DNA of 47,272 bases from assembly GCA_031556525.1 (NCBI GenBank), contig JAVBSS010000061.1, positions 1 through 47,272 on the forward strand, in the 5' to 3' direction. The DNA is from JAVBSN01 sp031556525 (GTDB lineage Bacteria; Bacillota; Clostridia; Lachnospirales; Lachnospiraceae). The position numbers and the translations under genes were made by a program. Numbering within the stretch: the stretch's first letter is position 1; each line of letters opens with the position of its first letter. The notes beneath the pieces are model-generated. The model had not been told where the DNA came from and searched no databases. It saw nothing but the letters and a program-made list of their open reading frames with translations. Positions 9,508-17,357 of this stretch are shown here, one piece after another.

Positions 9508-9537
9508 CATTCTTGCCTTGTTTTCTATAATCCATAC
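9508..9537 (-). promoter_or_regulatory. Sigma-F-like promoter of spoIIR
   Basis: On the minus strand GTATG (9533-9537), a 15-base spacer, and GGCAAGAATG (9508-9517). Against the Bacillus sigma-F consensus (GYWTA, N15, GGNRANAMTW) only the last base of each element differs. Transcription start about 9501, 24 bases before the ATG. Confidence 0.65.
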
Positions 9538-9586
9538 AACAAATATTGCCTATTTGGGTTCAAGATTGAGACTCCTATATATAATC

Positions 9587-10219
9587 TCATTTAGTTAATC
9601 GAATTATTTCATAATTTCTACTTGGAAGACCGTCTTTTATTTCCAATACCTCTATATCAACTAATTCCTTGTTTTGAAAATATACATCTATAACATTAGA
9701 TAAGTCGCAACTTGCAAAATCCGTCCTATCCATCATTCCCCTAAGATACTCTCCTAAACTTTCTGTCATTTCACCGTCCAGCATAACTATTTTCTCCGCT
9801 GTATTTTCAGCTAAGAATATGGAAACTGTTTTTGAAAATGTGTTATTTCCCCACATCTCATAACTTAGATTATATATATTATCTGTGTTTTCTAATAAAT
9901 CCGATCCAAATATTATTGCCTTTATATGTCCGTAATCAAGCTCTCTATAGTTATTTTGTTCATATATATCTTTTGCTTGATCTAGCGAGTTTGCTTTTAT
10001 GGAATATACTACTGATCCAACTATCTCTCCTTTTTCGCCTTCATAACCTGAGAGGTCAGCAAAGGAGTAAGTAAATGTATATATTTCTTCTTGTTGACTC
10101 TTATCTATGCCCAATACCAAGACATAATTCTTGTCTTCAATATCATAATTTTTCTCACATCCCGATAAAAGCATAGCTATGCCAGCAAATATCAAACTAA
10201 GCAGTAATGTTTTTTTCAC
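9587..10219 (-). CDS. GerC-type germination receptor lipoprotein, N-terminal domain only
   Basis: Lipoprotein subunit of a germinant receptor in the inner spore membrane. Signal peptide with lipobox LLSGC (Cys21), then the GerAC N-terminal domain (YDIEDKNYVLVLGIDKSQ, DYGHIKAIIFGSDLLE). It stops at 210 residues, whereas family members are usually about 370-400, so the C-terminal domains are missing. No continuation was found in the 110 bases before spoIIR. The start is GTG (10217-10219) with GGAGG upstream, and it overlaps the end of the GerB gene by 23 bases, so translation is probably coupled. Confidence 0.85.
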   Translation of the reverse strand: MKKTLLLSLIFAGIAMLLSGCEKNYDIEDKNYVLVLGIDKSQQEEIYTFTYSFADLSGYEGEKGEIVGSVVYSIKANSLDQAKDIYEQNNYRELDYGHIKAIIFGSDLLENTDNIYNLSYEMWGNNTFSKTVSIFLAENTAEKIVMLDGEMTESLGEYLRGMMDRTDFASCDLSNVIDVYFQNKELVDIEVLEIKDGLPSRNYEIIRLTK

Positions 10220-11297
10220 GTCTTTCCCTCCTCCTAAAAATAAGTAACAACAAAGGAATCATTACAGATATTGGCATATCAAAGTACATATAAAAATTTA
10301 TATATTTATTAAACATTTGCTCTGCATTTCCACATAAGACAGTAATCACTACAATGCCTATCATTACACACACTAAAGATATATATCTATTTACCGAAGG
10401 CAGTATTCTATCTAAGATATAAGTAGTATAGAAGATATAACCACTTATAATTGAAAATAAACCAATAAGCCAAAATATTATCATAAATATATCAAATCTC
10501 TCTAATACTCCAAATGGTATCTCTACCGCCTGCATTATATTAAGTGTTGATAACAGATTATCTTTAGCACCATTTACACCAAGTATTCCTACAACAATGA
10601 CATAGAGTAATATATTAAGCACTAGTACAATTACAACACTTGCCACTCCATGTTTTACTCTATTAGCATTTTTTCTAACATACGGCATAATGAACAACAC
10701 AAATTCTATAGGCAAAAATACCATCATCATAATATAATCTGCCCTCATATTTGCCATTAAGTCATTTGTAAACTTAGGGATTACATATGATATATTCACT
10801 TCTTTAATAGCCATTATCATTAATATTATTATCGGGATTAACACTATCCAATATATTAATTCAATTAATCTAGCCCTATTTTCCATCTTCCTAGATGCTC
10901 CATAGCCACATACAATTATCATAGGAATTATAATGGCCAAGTTGCTATATTTCGTTAACATAGTCGTGCTCACCATGCTACTAAATATATTTAATAAGAC
11001 TGCTGCCCTTATTATAAATCTACCAATATATAATGCCAAAATCATTGCTGATATTATCGATCCTGTTCTATCCTGCAATTCACTTACAAATCCTAATTTA
11101 AATACTGTTGATATATATAACATGGCCCAACCGTATAAAATTACCCCTACCGCTGTCATAAGCAACGCTATTACTCCGTCTTTACCACCATAGGTTGTCC
11201 CTAAATATGGCAATAATATAGAACTTCCCGAAAACAATTCTATAATTAGTATTCTTCTTAACTGTCTATTTGATATAATATTATTATTAGCAAACAA
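10197..11297 (-). CDS. GerB-type (GerAB/ArcD-like) germinant receptor permease
   Basis: Integral membrane subunit of the spore germinant receptor; in this APC-superfamily branch it is thought to form the ligand-binding pocket. The 366 residues hold about ten hydrophobic helices; the N-terminal ISNRQLRRILIIELFSGSSI and SELQDRTGSIISAMIL are typical. The reading frame has no ATG before about residue 45, and a TTG at 11297 has AGGTGG eight bases upstream, so TTG is the start. It begins 12 bases after gerA stops and overlaps gerC. Confidence 0.9.
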   Translation of the reverse strand: MFANNNIISNRQLRRILIIELFSGSSILLPYLGTTYGGKDGVIALLMTAVGVILYGWAMLYISTVFKLGFVSELQDRTGSIISAMILALYIGRFIIRAAVLLNIFSSMVSTTMLTKYSNLAIIIPMIIVCGYGASRKMENRARLIELIYWIVLIPIIILMIMAIKEVNISYVIPKFTNDLMANMRADYIMMMVFLPIEFVLFIMPYVRKNANRVKHGVASVVIVLVLNILLYVIVVGILGVNGAKDNLLSTLNIMQAVEIPFGVLERFDIFMIIFWLIGLFSIISGYIFYTTYILDRILPSVNRYISLVCVMIGIVVITVLCGNAEQMFNKYINFYMYFDMPISVMIPLLLLIFRRRERREKNITA

Positions 11298-11309
11298 CTA
11301 CTCCACCAC

Positions 11310-12830
11310 CTATTTCCTTGTGTTTTTAAGCTTTCTTCTGTTTCCTTTTATAGTAAATATAGGTCTATCTTTCATAGTAAATATAGGTAGTTTTAATATA
11401 AAATCCTTCTCATCGTTATAGTTATTTACAGTTGCCGACACTGCTGGCATCATATATGGAATTCCAAAACTCGCAAGTCCAGATAGATGTATTAGTATTA
11501 CTAACATCCCCAACAAAAATCCATATATTCCCCATATAGCACTTGTTATTATAATGAAGAATTTTAGCAATCTAAATATGGATGAAAATGCTTCGTTAGG
11601 AATCGCAAATGATGATATAGCCGTTAATGCTACTACTATTACTACTATTGTACTTACGAGCCCTGCTTCCACCGCTGCCTGACCAATTATTAAACCACCA
11701 ACTACCCCTATTGTATTTCCCATTTGCCCTGGAAGCCTTATTCCCGCTTCTCTAAGAAGCTCAAATTCCAATTCCATAATCAGAACTTCTATCATCACTG
11801 GAAATGTTACCGCCGCTCTTGCCGTTGCTATCGCTAACAACAAATTTGTAGGAAGGACTTCTGTATGAAATGTAGTAATTGCAATATATAACCCTGGTAA
11901 CCCTATAGCTATAATTGCTGCTATATACCTTAATATTCGTGCAAATGTTGCCTCTGTCCATCTATTGTAATAATCATCAGACGCTTGAAAAAATGTATTA
12001 AATGTAGCAGGCAATAATATTACTTCTGGTGAATTATCTATTACTAGTGCTATTCTTCCTTCCAAAATAGATGAGGCAACCTTATCTGGTCTTTCTGTAC
12101 TCTGAAATTCTGGAAAAGGCGAATACCATTTTTCTTCCATAAGATGCTCCAACATTCCACTATCAAATATTCCATCTATCTCATACTGATTAATTTTTTC
12201 TTTTATTTGCTTCAATAAAATAGGATCAACCAAATCATCCATGTACATAAGAGCATAATCTGTCTTGGATCTAACTCCTACTTGTGCATGCTCGGCTTTT
12301 AATTTAGGATCTCTTATACGTCGTCTAATAAGTGCCGTTCCGCTTCTTATACTTTCATTAAAACTATCCCTCGGCCCTCTAAGTACAGCCTCTGTCTTAG
12401 ACTCAGATACCGATCTAAGTGGATATTTTTTAGTAGATACAATCATAGCCTTATCATAGCCATCTACAAATATGACCGTATCACCACGCAAGGCACAGGT
12501 TACTACCTTGTCATAATCTGCGCTTTCTATTATGTCTACAGTTTCCACTTGAGACTTCAATATATCATCCCATATATTTTCGCTACTAGATTCCTTCCAT
12601 TCCCACAGGATTGGACTTATAATAGTGTTTCCAATTAACAAACTATCTGAAAGCCCATCTGTATATACAAAATACAATCTCACATCCTTATCTTGCCTAT
12701 GAACATTAAATTCTTTCTTTACTAAGTCGTCACATCTATCAAAAATAGTTGTTAGAAAATTAATGTTATCATCAATATTTTTGTATATAGGTGTTGTTAT
12801 TTTATTGTCCTTATAATATATTTTTTCCAT
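11310..12830 (-). CDS. GerA-type germinant receptor subunit
   Basis: First gene of a gerA-gerB-gerC operon. The receptor sits in the inner spore membrane and starts germination when nutrients bind. The 506-residue protein has a soluble N-terminal region (to about 280) and about five hydrophobic segments (290-460). Family motifs include RGPRDSFNESIRSGTALIRR, PPEFQSTERPD-like FPEFQSTERPDK, and the conserved LLREAGIRLPGQMGNTIGVV and IPNEAFSSIFRLLKF. The ATG at 12830 has GAGG upstream. That site sits inside the 3' arm of the terminator of the preceding gntR gene, and a sigma-G-like promoter begins within the same hairpin. Which germinant it senses cannot be read from sequence. Confidence 0.94.
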   Translation of the reverse strand: MEKIYYKDNKITTPIYKNIDDNINFLTTIFDRCDDLVKKEFNVHRQDKDVRLYFVYTDGLSDSLLIGNTIISPILWEWKESSSENIWDDILKSQVETVDIIESADYDKVVTCALRGDTVIFVDGYDKAMIVSTKKYPLRSVSESKTEAVLRGPRDSFNESIRSGTALIRRRIRDPKLKAEHAQVGVRSKTDYALMYMDDLVDPILLKQIKEKINQYEIDGIFDSGMLEHLMEEKWYSPFPEFQSTERPDKVASSILEGRIALVIDNSPEVILLPATFNTFFQASDDYYNRWTEATFARILRYIAAIIAIGLPGLYIAITTFHTEVLPTNLLLAIATARAAVTFPVMIEVLIMELEFELLREAGIRLPGQMGNTIGVVGGLIIGQAAVEAGLVSTIVVIVVALTAISSFAIPNEAFSSIFRLLKFFIIITSAIWGIYGFLLGMLVILIHLSGLASFGIPYMMPAVSATVNNYNDEKDFILKLPIFTMKDRPIFTIKGNRRKLKNTRK

Positions 12831-12834
12831 AATA

Positions 12835-12874
12835 AAAAACCTCGCACATTTTCTATAGTATGCACAAGGTTTTT
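12835..12874 (-). terminator. Terminator of ispE-gntR, overlapping the gerA promoter and ribosome site
   Basis: An eight-bp stem (12835-12842 with 12867-12874), extended by a GCA/TGC pairing, is followed on the minus strand by a T run (12831-12840) that leads straight to the gerA start. The GAGG ribosome site of gerA is in its 3' arm. Confidence 0.6.
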
Positions 12875-12886
12875 ATAATCTAAACA
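12856..12886 (-). promoter_or_regulatory. Sigma-G-like promoter of gerA-gerB-gerC
   Basis: Minus strand: TGTTTA (12881-12886), 18-base spacer, CATACTA (12856-12862). The -10 element equals the sigma-G consensus; the -35 matches TGAATA at four of six. Start about 12849, past the terminator's 5' arm, so this transcript cannot form the terminator. Confidence 0.55.
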
Positions 12887-12893
12887 TATTAAC

Positions 12894-13562
12894 TTATAAC
12901 TGCTCTTTGATATTTTTTATCACTATTAATTCTTGGTTGTATAAATGCTTACGCATAATTTCTTTTGCTTTTTCTTTATCTCTAGTTAATATTGCATTGG
13001 TAATCTCATAATGCTCATTTACCAATACATCATGATAGCTAAAATCTTTCACATATTCAACTCGATATCTATATACCTGCTCACGAAGATTTTGAGCTAT
13101 TGCTATAAGTTTTTTATTCTCTGTTGCTTCAAATATAATATCATGAAATATCACATCACCTTCAACTATTGATGGTACGTGTTTTGTTAATATAGCCTCT
13201 TTGAATGCTACACAAGCTTCCTTGAGTTTTTCCTTCTGTTCTTCTGTAATCCGTTCACAAGCAAGTTCTACTGATAATTCCTCTAAAGCGAGTCTTACTT
13301 CTAGTGCATCTTTTAAATCTGCCTCTGTTATCTTGGCAACTTCTGCTCCTTTTCTCGGGATCATAACGACCAAACCCTCAAGTTCTAACATACGGATTGC
13401 CTCTCTAACAGGAGTTCTACTAACACCTAATTTATTAGCTAGTCCAATCTCCATAAGTCTCTCACCAGGTGCAAATTCTCCACTAATTATAGCCTGTCTG
13501 AGCGCTTGAAACACAACATCTCTAAGTGGTAAATATTCATTAGTATTAAGCTTTAACTCCAT
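12894..13562 (-). CDS. GntR-family transcriptional regulator, FCD subfamily
   Basis: DNA-binding regulator of 222 residues. Winged helix at about 5-70 (LRQAIISGEFAPGERLMEI, LGVSRTPVREAIRMLELEGL) and a C-terminal all-helical FCD domain (EVRLALEELSVELA, VEGDVIFHDIIFEATENKKL) that binds a small organic acid and often a metal, with Asp and His residues in place. I prefer the ATG at 13562 (AAGG eight bases upstream); a GTG three codons earlier is possible. The start overlaps the end of ispE by 17 bases, so both are one operon. The ligand and target genes are unknown; the overlap with ispE alone does not show that it controls isoprenoid genes. Confidence 0.88.
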   Translation of the reverse strand: MELKLNTNEYLPLRDVVFQALRQAIISGEFAPGERLMEIGLANKLGVSRTPVREAIRMLELEGLVVMIPRKGAEVAKITEADLKDALEVRLALEELSVELACERITEEQKEKLKEACVAFKEAILTKHVPSIVEGDVIFHDIIFEATENKKLIAIAQNLREQVYRYRVEYVKDFSYHDVLVNEHYEITNAILTRDKEKAKEIMRKHLYNQELIVIKNIKEQL

Positions 13563-14448
13563 ATTTTTCACCTTCTCCTATGTTCTGATTAAATGGTTCT
13601 ACTACATATATTTGCTTTGCTAATCCTCTTTGTTCTATTACTTTGGCACATTCTTTTGCTTTTTCTTCATCTTCATATATTCCAAAAACAGTAGGCCCAC
13701 TTCCACTCATCAATGAATTAATTGCACCATTGTCTTTCATAACTGCTTTGAGTTCTTCGATAATAGGATATTCCTTAATAGTTACTGTCTCTAATAAATT
13801 TGCCATTCTATCAGTTATTCCAAATAAATCTTCATTCTTAATAGCCTCTACCATACCATCAATATCTGGATGAACTACGCTATCATCTAATACTAGATTC
13901 TCGTATACAAATTTGGTCGATACACTTATGTGTGGTTTTGCTATGACTATATAGCAATTCGGCATTGGTGGTAATACCGTTAATATTTCTCCGATACCTT
14001 CCGATAATGCTGTTCCTCTAAGAATACAATATGGTACGTCCGCACCTAACGTAACACCATACTTCATTAATTTGTCTTTACTTATTCCTAGATTAAATAA
14101 TTTATTCACACCCACTAAAGCCGCTGCACAATCTGTACTTCCTCCTGCCATACCAGCTGCTACTGGAATGCATTTGTACAAATCAACTTCTACACCTTTA
14201 TGTATATTATATTCATTTTTTATAAGCTTAATCGCTTTGTATATAAGATTGTTCTCATTTGTTGGCAAGAAATCCAAGTTGGTTTTTATAACTATTTTAT
14301 CTTCTTCTAACATCTTAAATGTTAGCTTGTCATATACTTTAACTGTCTGCATTATCATCTTAACTTCGTGATAACCATCTTCTCTTTTTCTAACAACATC
14401 TAATCCTAGATTAATCTTTCCATATGCTTTTAATTGCAATTCTTTCAT
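13546..14448 (-). CDS. ispE: 4-diphosphocytidyl-2-C-methyl-D-erythritol kinase
   Basis: GHMP-fold kinase of the MEP isoprenoid pathway, phosphorylating the 2-hydroxyl of CDP-ME. The 300-residue protein has the substrate-site KAYGKINLGLDV (Lys11), the ATP-binding loop PVAAGMAGGSTDCAAAL, the catalytic Asp138 in TLGADVPYCI, and the C-terminal LMSGSGPTVFGIY. The ATG at 14448 follows TGGAGAAC; earlier in-frame codons lack a site and precede the family's normal start. A sigma-A-type promoter with a 17-base spacer is upstream. Confidence 0.94.
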   Translation of the reverse strand: MKELQLKAYGKINLGLDVVRKREDGYHEVKMIMQTVKVYDKLTFKMLEEDKIVIKTNLDFLPTNENNLIYKAIKLIKNEYNIHKGVEVDLYKCIPVAAGMAGGSTDCAAALVGVNKLFNLGISKDKLMKYGVTLGADVPYCILRGTALSEGIGEILTVLPPMPNCYIVIAKPHISVSTKFVYENLVLDDSVVHPDIDGMVEAIKNEDLFGITDRMANLLETVTIKEYPIIEELKAVMKDNGAINSLMSGSGPTVFGIYEDEEKAKECAKVIEQRGLAKQIYVVEPFNQNIGEGEKYGVKA

Positions 14449-14499
14449 ATATGTTCTCCATATTCTGATGTACGACGCCGACACAACATTGTATTTTAT

Positions 14500-14528
14500 A
14501 TTATATCCTCCACACAATTAAGATACAA
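14500..14528 (-). promoter_or_regulatory. Sigma-A promoter of ispE-gntR
   Basis: TTGTAT (14523-14528), 17 bases, TATAAT (14500-14505) on the minus strand. Start about 14493, giving a leader of about 45 bases. Confidence 0.65.
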
Positions 14529-14550
14529 CCTAAAAATATTTAAAAAGGGG

Positions 14551-14579
14551 TTGATTTTTAATACAATAATACCGATAAT
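14551..14579 (+). promoter_or_regulatory. Promoter of the 198-residue protein; -10 region also resembles a flagellar sigma-D/28 site
   Basis: TTGATT (14551-14556), 17 bases, GATAAT (14574-14579) fits sigma-A. The same place reads ACCGATAA (14571-14578), seven of eight against the sigma-28/D -10 GCCGATAA, but no TAAA -35 stands at 14-16 bases. An imperfect inverted repeat (TACAATA and GTATTGTA) overlaps it. Confidence 0.5.
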
Positions 14580-14623
14580 AGTATTGTAACTATAACTATC
14601 TGCAAAACCAAGGAGGGTTTTTT

Positions 14624-15220
14624 ATGAGTTTAAACGGAATCGGAAGCTATACTAGTACAGCTTCACCTGCTGTTTCTACATCAGCAGCAAAAACTACAAG
14701 TAGCACGGAGGCTGCTAGCACTGCATCAACTACAACAGATAATGACGGTGTTATTTATGAGCAATCAGAGACTAATACTTCAAACAGTAAGACTACATAT
14801 ACTAGAAATCAAACTGTAATTGATCAATTAAAAGCTGATGCCAACGCTAGAACTGCTTCCCTAAAAAGTTTAGTTGAGAGCATGTTTGCTAAGCAAGGTA
14901 AGACTTATGATGATTCAAATTTCTGGAACATGATTAGAGAAGGCGATTATACCGTAGATCCTGAAGTTGCAGCTAAAGCCAAAGAAGACATCGGCGAAGA
15001 TGGATATTGGGGCGTTAAGCAAACTTCTGAAAGAATGGTATCTTTTGCTAAGGCATTAACTGGTGGCGATCCATCTAAAGTGGAGACTATGAGAGATGCT
15101 ATCAAACAAGGTTATGAAGCTGCCGCTAAGATGTGGGGAGGAAAACTTCCTGACATATCTCAGAAAACTTATGATGCAACAATGAAAGCTCTTGATGAAT
15201 GGGCAAAAGAAGGCAAATAG
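14624..15220 (+). CDS. Unknown Ser/Thr-rich protein with a DUF5610-like C-terminal half
   Basis: I do not recognise this gene firmly. The 198 residues begin MSLNGIGSYTSTASPAVSTS and stay rich in Ser, Thr and Ala to about residue 55, with no signal peptide or membrane segment and no Cys. The C-terminal half is helical (TSERMVSFAKALTGGD, MRDAIKQGYEAAAKMWGG, TYDATMKALDEWAKEGK) and resembles the end of DUF5610 proteins by eye. The low-complexity N terminus without a signal peptide recalls proteins exported by flagellar machinery, which is only a guess. AGGAGGG is seven bases before the ATG, the strongest ribosome site in this region, so it is probably abundant. It stands alone, on the plus strand, between minus-strand operons, with its own terminator. 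Confidence 0.8.
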   Translation: MSLNGIGSYTSTASPAVSTSAAKTTSSTEAASTASTTTDNDGVIYEQSETNTSNSKTTYTRNQTVIDQLKADANARTASLKSLVESMFAKQGKTYDDSNFWNMIREGDYTVDPEVAAKAKEDIGEDGYWGVKQTSERMVSFAKALTGGDPSKVETMRDAIKQGYEAAAKMWGGKLPDISQKTYDATMKALDEWAKEGK

Positions 15221-15235
15221 TATTATAATACATAG

Positions 15236-15270
15236 TAAAGTGGACTGTCACCGACAGTCCACTTTATTTT
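15236..15270. terminator. Strong terminator shared by two convergent genes
   Basis: A perfect 14-bp stem (15236-15249 with 15253-15266) with a three-base loop, followed by TTTT on the plus strand. It ends the 198-residue gene and, from the other side, the SipL-like gene that stops at 15269. Confidence 0.9.
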
Positions 15271-16834
15271 ATTTCACTACATTTTCTGATACTATAACTA
15301 ACTTTCTGCCTGGGGCTAATTCGTCTTTATCAAGGCTGTTCATTTCCTTAATACATTCAGATGTAGTGTAGTATTTTTTTGCTAAACTCCACAACGTATC
15401 ATCTTCTTGAACTATGTAACCAATTATTCCGGGAAGTTCACTTAATCTACTATAATCTATTGGTTTAACTTCCATCTCTACAATTGCTTTTGACTTATTG
15501 CTAGAAAATACTATAGCATCTACATTTACCATTGCTTTAAGTTCTATTTCATCACTATCTATCATAATGCCACTAATTTGCTCTAATTTAGCTGATACCT
15601 TGAAATTGTCATTATTTCTGAGACCCTTAGTTTCCACTAGATAATTGAATGGTATCATTCCTGTCATTGAATTCACTGGATGTCTATCATCCTCTGCTAT
15701 GTATATAATATTTGCTACTACCACACCTTCAACAGCTATTCCATCCTCAACAACTTTTGTATCGTCAATTTTCACTTCTCCATCTACATAACATATTTGT
15801 AGCATTTTAGATTGATTTTCACCTATATTAAGCCTATCTGACACTCTCGTTTTTGCACTATTTTTAACTAATAAATTGTCATACATAAAGTCTTTTGTTG
15901 TTACTCCTATATCAACCGAAGGAGAATATACATCGCTAAGGAGCTCATAATTTTTATCTTCATATAGGCATATATTCATCGGCAAATGAGCATCAACATC
16001 TATTACCCTTAGTTCTCCATCTGTATCTGGTCTTACCTGAAAATCTACATTGCCTAGACTAACATCAATATCCCCTACCATGTCATCCATAGATTCTACA
16101 CATTCAAGATTTTCATTAAAAGGAATCTGCACATACATATTTTGCATTGGCATTCCTTCTTCTTCACCTCTATATATTATAAACACTTGAAGCTCACCTG
16201 TAATACCAAGCATTGAATCCATTGGTTTTACCAATACATTATTAAGATATATTTTCTTCCATATTATTTCATAAATATTAGGTTTACTTGCAGGTATATC
16301 AAGTGACTCTTTTACCCTACAAACATCTTTTTTGTTAACCGTATTTTCAGTAGATCTCACTTGTTTATATAGACACTGAATAGATTCTCCATTTTCTATT
16401 CCTTTTGCTGCTTCAATCACATCATTGTCTAATACTTCTATGTTTACTTTCATTAATCCTTTAATAGATATTTTTCTCGAATTAATCATTGTGACATCCA
16501 AATCATCCAAACTTAACTTTGCACTGACCTCATGTCCCGGCAATACATCATCCACATTTATTAATTCTTCAAAATTAATAGTATTGTCCATTGCATCTAG
16601 TCCTATTGCTCCATCATTGGTTCCATACAATACCGATACTTCTACTTGACCTATTATTTTAACCTTATCAACCATAGGTTCTATTGCTTCTACAAAAACC
16701 TTTCCATTGGATGATATAATCTTATCAATATCCCCTTTTATATCTGGTACATTGACATTATCATCAATGGTTATTTGTGTGTTCTTATTTGCTATTTTAT
16801 TTGACACATTTATATCTTTCTTTGCTAACTGCAC
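15269..16834 (-). CDS. SipL-like spore coat morphogenesis protein (SPOCS/DUF3794 repeats plus LysM)
   Basis: A 521-residue protein with three SPOCS (DUF3794) beta domains (about 25-110, 185-270 and 335-420) and a C-terminal LysM domain (IVQEDDTLWSLAKKYYTT, about 470-515). In Clostridioides difficile, SipL of this layout anchors SpoIVA and the coat on the forespore, doing the job of SpoVID in Bacillus. I infer the same role. The start is a GTG at 16832-16834 with a strong GGGGAGG seven bases upstream; the reading frame extends 12 codons further to another GTG, but that part contains the ribosome site itself. A sigma-E-type promoter precedes it, consistent with expression in the mother cell. 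Confidence 0.88.
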   Translation of the reverse strand: MQLAKKDINVSNKIANKNTQITIDDNVNVPDIKGDIDKIISSNGKVFVEAIEPMVDKVKIIGQVEVSVLYGTNDGAIGLDAMDNTINFEELINVDDVLPGHEVSAKLSLDDLDVTMINSRKISIKGLMKVNIEVLDNDVIEAAKGIENGESIQCLYKQVRSTENTVNKKDVCRVKESLDIPASKPNIYEIIWKKIYLNNVLVKPMDSMLGITGELQVFIIYRGEEEGMPMQNMYVQIPFNENLECVESMDDMVGDIDVSLGNVDFQVRPDTDGELRVIDVDAHLPMNICLYEDKNYELLSDVYSPSVDIGVTTKDFMYDNLLVKNSAKTRVSDRLNIGENQSKMLQICYVDGEVKIDDTKVVEDGIAVEGVVVANIIYIAEDDRHPVNSMTGMIPFNYLVETKGLRNNDNFKVSAKLEQISGIMIDSDEIELKAMVNVDAIVFSSNKSKAIVEMEVKPIDYSRLSELPGIIGYIVQEDDTLWSLAKKYYTTSECIKEMNSLDKDELAPGRKLVIVSENVVK

Positions 16835-16877
16835 TCTAATTCCTCCCCTTAATCCTTGTCTTTTAATCACTACTAAG

Positions 16878-16906
16878 ATTGTATGCTATCCATTCTTCAA
16901 GTATGA
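16878..16906 (-). promoter_or_regulatory. Sigma-E-like promoter of the SipL-like gene
   Basis: Minus strand: TCATACT (16900-16906), 14-base spacer, CATACAAT (16878-16885). The -10 is a full match to CATACAHT and the -35 matches KMATATT at six of seven. It starts within seven bases of the upstream gene's stop codon. Confidence 0.7.
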
Positions 16907-16912
16907 CAAATT

Positions 16913-17356
16913 TTATTCAAACACTACAGGCAAATCATATTGCTCACATTTCACCACTATATACGGATAAGTTACAACTTGATTGTTTTCTTCCCCATTA
17001 GATACTAGATTAGTATCTATATATATTGCATTGTTGGATAGAAACAGATCATCTACCGTCACACATATATTACTTCTGTTTTGTTCGCCATACCCGACAA
17101 CTATGTACAAATATTCCTTATTTCCATAAGTAAGTTTAAATGGTGCATCTTTTTTTGAATCAATAAGTTCTAATAATTCTCTAGGCATTCTGCTTTCATC
17201 ACATACAGTGAAGTCCATATCCGATACTTTCTCTATCTCCTCCTCTTTGCTACAGCCATTTAAAGAAAAAAAGAAAAATATTGATAAGATAACTTGCATT
17301 ACTCTTATAATATTTTTCTTATGATTAATAATATTTAATTTTTTATGTATATTCAA
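16913..17356 (-). CDS. Small lipoprotein with PrcB-like C-terminal domain
   Basis: A 147-residue predicted lipoprotein: basic N terminus, hydrophobic stretch and lipobox SLNGC (Cys35). The rest is a beta-rich domain ending TYPYIVVKCEQYDLPVVFE, which resembles the PrcB C-terminal domain found with proteases in some bacteria; that match is by eye. The start is TTG at 17356, with GAGGG upstream and one base after the preceding stop; the next ATG, 19 codons in, would remove the basic part of the signal peptide. It is the second gene of a pair with the DUF3888 protein and lies just before the SipL-like gene, so a spore role is possible but unproven. Confidence 0.65.
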   Translation of the reverse strand: MNIHKKLNIINHKKNIIRVMQVILSIFFFFSLNGCSKEEEIEKVSDMDFTVCDESRMPRELLELIDSKKDAPFKLTYGNKEYLYIVVGYGEQNRSNICVTVDDLFLSNNAIYIDTNLVSNGEENNQVVTYPYIVVKCEQYDLPVVFE

Positions 17357-17357
17357 T

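Noticed and set aside
9478..9586. Frameshifted remainder of gerC
   Set aside because: The 110 bases hold the spoIIR promoter, and no GerC C-terminal motif was found in any frame.
9562..9590. Terminator after gerC
   Set aside because: TGAGA/TCTCA gives just five base pairs across a 13-base loop, with no T run.
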